Below are positions 60,160-64,000 of a DNA stretch of 64,000 nucleotides, piece after piece. A model generated the notes under the pieces. That model saw only the letters and a program-made list of their open reading frames with translations. It searched no databases and had not been told where the DNA came from. A program made the position numbers and the translations under genes. Source of the stretch: Plotosus lineatus (Eukaryota > Chordata > Actinopteri > Siluriformes > Plotosidae); NCBI GenBank assembly GCA_024760905.1, contig CM045729.1, positions 58,665,080 through 58,729,079 on the forward strand, read 5' to 3'. How positions within the stretch are numbered: position 1 is the stretch's first letter; every line of letters begins with the position of its first letter.

Positions 60160-60625
60160 AGGTGTGAATGTATAAGTCTGTAAATGTTCAAATATGTGAA
60201 TAGATATATATGGGTAGGCCCTGCGATGACCTGTTGAGCTGTCCAGGGTGTAGGCAGCCCTTGCACCATCCTCCCCTTGACCCTAATTAGAATTAAGCGG
60301 TTCAGAAAATGAATGGATATATAAGTGTATATAGGATATATACATGTATATGTCTACATATAGGTATGTGTGTATATATGTGTATGTAGGTACAGTATAT
60401 GTAGATGTATAACTTAATGTAGTTCCTTAGTTGTCTTTTGTGCCCTTTATTTTTATAACTGTTTCTAAAAAATGAGCTGCTACACACTTTCATTATTCAT
60501 GCATCAGTTTACAATATAATCTCCTTATCTTTATCTTAATTTTGGCTACGTCTACTCATAATTACCCTGTTTGAAATGGGTATCTGAGATTATGAGAAAT
60601 GTATAGAGAAAGATCAAAAGTAAAT
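60160..60625 (+). mobile_element. Rex1/L2-type LINE 3' UTR fragment, split by SINE tail (copy 4)
   Basis: The plus-strand sequence matches the reverse complement of 47968-48600 ('agttccttagttgtctttt', 'ctccttatctttatctt', 'tgggtatctgagatta'). An L2-type tail piece (60213-60318: 'ccctgcgatgacctgttgag' to GAATGG) is inserted in it. No coding part is left. Confidence 0.72.
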
Positions 60626-61045
60626 GGACACCGCTCATTAAAGTTTAATTTCTGAAACTCATCTGATCAAATTTATTATAAATATATATTATTATATATA
60701 AATTGTTTATGGCAACCACTTACACCACAAAAGAATTGTGAAGGCCTTGTCTGATTTTTAAACAGGGCGTATTGTGGGTTAATCTGAGGGTGGACCAAGC
60801 TAGTATGAGATTGGACACAACCATAGGATTCCTCTTGCCACAGTAAACAAACCGGTAGTACAATTCACCAGCAAAGGAAAATAATCAACAGCATCATGCT
60901 TAGGTGGACCCTCTCACAGGTGTCTTTTGGACTGTGGAGTTTACTGCTGTAAGGGAACTGATTTTGCACTGAAACTCCAAATTAGTCAACATTCTACTGT
61001 AAGGAATCGCCATCAACTTGTCCACTATTTTTACATACGTATATA
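60626..61045. other. Unassigned DNA
   Basis: Nothing recognised with confidence. Confidence 0.4.
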
Positions 61046-61505
61046 TCTTCTTCTTCTTTTCCTTTTGGCTGTTCCCTTCAGGGGTCGCCACAGCGTATCA
61101 TCCGCCTCTATCTCACCCTATCCTCTGCATCTTCTTCTCTTACTCCAACTACCTTCATGTCCTCCTTCACCACATCCATAAATCTTCTCTTTGGTCTTCC
61201 TCTCGGCCTTCTGCCTGGTAGTTCCAACCTCAGCATTCTACTACCAATATACTCCCTATCCCTCCTCTGTACATGTCCAAACCATCTCAATCTAGCCTCT
61301 CTGACTTTGTCTCCAAAACTTCTTACATGTGCTGTCCCTCTGATGTGCTCATTCCTGATCCTATCCATCCTCGTTACTCCCAAAGAGAACCTCAACATTT
61401 TCATTTCTGCTACCTCCAGCTCTGCCTCCTGTCTTTTCCCCAGGGCCACTGTTTCTAAACCATACAACATCACTGGCCTCAGCACAGTCTTGTACACTTT
61501 TCCTT
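61046..61505 (-). mobile_element. RTE LINE 3' fragment (copy 7)
   Basis: This is a 5'-truncated copy of about 460 bp coding on the minus strand for 'GKVYKTVLRPVMLYGLETVA' to 'VVGVREEDAEDRVR', with the family 3' end at the left. It stops where a SINE begins at 61517. Confidence 0.9.
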
Positions 61506-61516
61506 GGTGTTTATTT

Positions 61517-61831
61517 ATTTGCCAGCACTGGATCGCTGATCCTAAAGTTGGGAGTTCGAGTCTCTCCATTCTCCACAAGGTTGTCACCATACCCCCAGTG
61601 CAACTAATAGGGTTATGAAAGGCTGGCCATGTCTCTCACTGTTTCTGGTGAGAGGCATGTAAAAAAAACATTGCTGACTTTCGTAAAGAGTAGCTGCAAA
61701 GCCTTCAGCGTGTTTCCTCCCTGCGATGGCCTGGTGAACTGTCCAGGATGTACTCTGCCCTCTCCCAGAGTCGGCAGGGATGGCCGCCAGCCTCCCCGCC
61801 ACCCTAATTAGGATTAAGAAGGTACAGGAAA
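61517..61831 (+). mobile_element. tRNA-derived SINE, L2-type tail (copy 6)
   Basis: The start of the head is missing. B-box region 'gggagttcgagtctc' (GTTCGAGTC exact), body ('gcaactaatagggttatgaa', 'acattgctgactttcgtaaa') and L2-type tail ('ccctgcgatggcctggtgaa', 'aattaggattaagaaggtac') are clear. Confidence 0.85.
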
Positions 61832-62049
61832 TGAAATGTACTGAAATGTCACTATCAAAGATGTCTGCGATGTAGGTGTGCCAAACATAAATCAAGAAAA
61901 TGAAAAAACAGAAATGTAAAAAATGGAAACGAAAGAGACACACTCTGGGAAGTGTTCGTTAACTCACTCTGTTCTCAAAGATAAGTCAGGAAAGTAAAGC
62001 GTGGAGGCAAACACAAATATAGTAGCCCTCATTTGAGTTATTAAAATTT
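61832..62049. other. Unassigned DNA
   Basis: Nothing recognised. Confidence 0.4.
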
Positions 62050-62364
62050 TCCTTTTTTTTTCTTCTTTTCCTTTCGGCTTTTTCCCTTTTTCAGGGGTAG
62101 CCACAGCGAATCATCCGAATCGCACATTTGATTTGGCATAGGTTTTTACATTGGATGCCCTTCCTGACACAACCCTTTAGCAAGGAACAGAGACATGCTG
62201 ATGGCTATGCAGATACCATAGACAGTGAGAGACATGGCTGGCCTTTGATAACCCAGTTAGCTGCACTGGGGGGACAGTGACAACCTTGTGGAGAGTAGGC
62301 CTCGAACCCCCAACTCTGGGATCAGCGATTCAGCGCCCTGTACTACTAGGCCTCCACTGCCCCC
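62050..62364 (-). mobile_element. tRNA-derived SINE, RTE-type tail (copy 6)
   Basis: On the minus strand the head ('cagtggaggcctagtagta', 'gggttcgaggcc'), a body with about 60 bp deleted (no 'gaaccattgctgac' segment) and the chimeric RTE tail are present, with the 5'/3' RTE junction slightly altered ('gcgattcggatgattcgctg'). Confidence 0.82.
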
Positions 62365-63334
62365 ACCAGGCCTTCTATACATACAAATTGGAATTATGCA
62401 CACAGTGCTGAAAATCTGAATTTTCAGTATCATTAACTACACTGAATTCCATCAATTCTCACTCAGACATAATTCTTAATCACAGTTTGCAAATCTTTGA
62501 ACATATATTGCATAATTAAGGCACAGTTTTTCACCTACAAGCACTCAAAATACAACAGTCTGACTTCCAGTTAGTCTCACCTATTTTGTGCCTTTGCAAA
62601 CACAGTAGAAAGAACAATTTAATTCACGTGTAAAAGAAGACTGAAATGACTTACATGCACATTAGGGAAAAATATAAATTAGAGAGAATACAGAGTAAAA
62701 GAGCAAAAACAGAAGGAGGAAGGGGTGAAGAGGAAGAAACAGAAGGAGGAGGATTTGGCGAAGCAGAATAAATAGGAAGGCAAGGGTTGGGCAATAGTGC
62801 TGATGAAATGCATGCAACTTTGGCATCACTTTTTAATCACTCATGGTCTACCCATGCCTGAAGCTTGGGCAGTGAGTAAGGCTGGATTTGAGTATCCTTC
62901 AGAGTAGCCTCAGTTATGTAGGTAAATAATGAGGTGTTTTACAGTAATTGCTTTCTAGTAATTACAGAATAACATTAACTTATAGTTTTTATGTGTAGTG
63001 CATGGTCCACAATCAACCATGACTTGAGTCAACACCAGCTAAGGATGGCACAGGCGTTTTATTCCATTGGAGCACAATTCTGACTGAGTGAGTAAGAACA
63101 GTGCAAATATAAGTACAATATCCTCTCAGTACTCTGTGAAGACATGTCACTGCATACCTCAATGTTACTGTGTGACGAGCTTTTGTCTGATTGTCTGTTG
63201 TTCACTTCATGCCGCTGCAGTTCCCTGTGAAAATATCTTTATATCGGTAGGTTTCAAAAATCACTGGAAACTGTGCCATGGTCAGTGCTCCTGGGGAGGG
63301 TGGGAAGGAAATTCTCCCAGTCGAACACTCCTTT
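62365..63334. other. Unassigned DNA with purine-rich patch
   Basis: A strongly purine-rich strand lies at 62677-62790 (GA/GGA repeats). The 82-codon frame at 63088-63336 has no recognised domain. Confidence 0.4.
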
Positions 63335-63591
63335 GATTCATTTTATGAACCGCTTAATTGGAATTAGGGTCACGGGGAGGCTGACGCCCATCTTAGCCAA
63401 CTCTGGGCGGGGGCAGAGTACAGCAGAGTACACTTTGGACAGCTCGCAAGGCCATTGCAGGGTAGAAACATGCTGATGGCTATGCAGCCGACTCTTGGTG
63501 AAATTCAGCAATGTTTTTTTTACATGCCTCACACCATAGACAGTGAGAGACATGGCCGGCCTTTGATAACCCAGTTATCTGTACTGGGGTC
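63335..63591 (-). mobile_element. tRNA-derived SINE, L2-type tail (copy 7), head lost
   Basis: On the minus strand the body ('ataactgggttatcaaaggc', 'aacattgctgaatttcacc') and L2-type tail are present; the tRNA-like head is missing. 'cagagtaca' is duplicated inside the tail. Confidence 0.8.
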
Positions 63592-64000
63592 TAACACTCC
63601 TTGACAAACCCAAATATATCCTTACTCACAAGAAAAGGAACCAGAGCGGCCTATCTTCATTGCCAGTTAATATGTTTCCTCCAGACAACTCACTGGTTTG
63701 CCAACAACCAACAGTTTGTTTAGCTTTACCCTCCACCATATTCTTCATTTCCAAATTCAATAGAGAATTCTTTTCAGCCTGGCAGTAGAAAGTGCCAAGT
63801 AGTGTATGTTCTGCTGAGGAATTTACTGAGTTGAGAGAGCTGCAGAAACAGGCTGGGGTAGTGACAAATGTGAAATACATCATTTTTAATGATGACTATA
63901 TGGCTACACATTTAAAAGAAAAAAGAAAAACGTGCATTTCAAAGATCAAAGTAACATTTTGGTCATGCATTCTTTTCATAATTGAGGGCCAGTGCATTCC
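63592..64000. other. Unassigned DNA
   Basis: Nothing recognised; the window ends here. Confidence 0.4.

Noticed and set aside
60626..60960. Possible Tc1-like miniature element ('aagtaaatggacaccgct')
   Set aside because: No matching inverted end could be identified within a reasonable distance.

Overview
The window looks like nuclear DNA of a ray-finned fish, probably a teleost. It is AT-rich and carries long (AC)n, (AT)n and (GATA)n microsatellites. It is dense with dead copies of fish-type transposons: RTE and L2/Rex1-type LINEs, tRNA-derived SINEs, Tc1, Tigger/pogo-like and hAT DNA transposons, and two Gypsy-like solo LTRs. I found no host protein-coding gene, no rRNA and no free-standing tRNA gene. 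Every long reading frame that I could interpret belongs to a transposon or crosses a simple repeat. The species cannot be named from this sequence.

Layout. 1-2.9 kb is unassigned AT-rich DNA. 2.9-9.8 kb holds SINEs of at least two families, hAT ends and a Tigger-like miniature element, with microsatellites. 9.9-13.3 kb is mostly unassigned apart from one SINE. 13.3-15.3 kb is a three-layer nest: a palindromic-end element, with a Tigger-like element in it, with a solo LTR in that. 15.8-22 kb holds a near-pristine SINE with 21-bp target duplications, a hAT transposase remnant and a hAT deletion derivative. 22-25 kb is a scrambled RTE LINE. 25.4-28 kb is repeat-poor. 28-33.2 kb holds two Rex1/L2-type LINE copies, an RTE 3' fragment, and a second nest (Tigger-like, pogo-like, hAT). 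33.7-36 kb has a second solo LTR and a collapsed RTE copy. 36.07-39.05 kb is a Tc1 element broken by a hAT that itself holds a SINE. 39-42.5 kb is repeat-poor, with homeodomain-like AT-rich motifs and a microsatellite-embedded SINE. 42.5-47.1 kb is a Tc1 element split by a nearly full-length RTE. 47.3-49.6 kb has a strong 32-bp hairpin and another Rex1/L2-type LINE. 51.3-54.3 kb is a different LINE with a C-terminal zinc finger. 54.8-57.9 kb is the longest antisense RTE. 58.5-61.8 kb has an internally deleted RTE and more SINEs. The rest is unassigned DNA with two more SINEs.

How the parts relate. The RTE LINE, present in at least seven copies, appears to be the source of the 3' tail of the most common SINE. 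That tail reads as the RTE 5' leader joined directly to the RTE 3' end. The same SINE body also occurs with an L2-type (GAATG)n tail, so one SINE family seems to have used two unrelated LINE machineries. Two internally deleted RTE copies in the window show the kind of 5'-3' collapse that could make such a tail. This set of relationships is the most interesting biology here. All family assignments come from reading the sequence and recalling known families; none was checked against a database.
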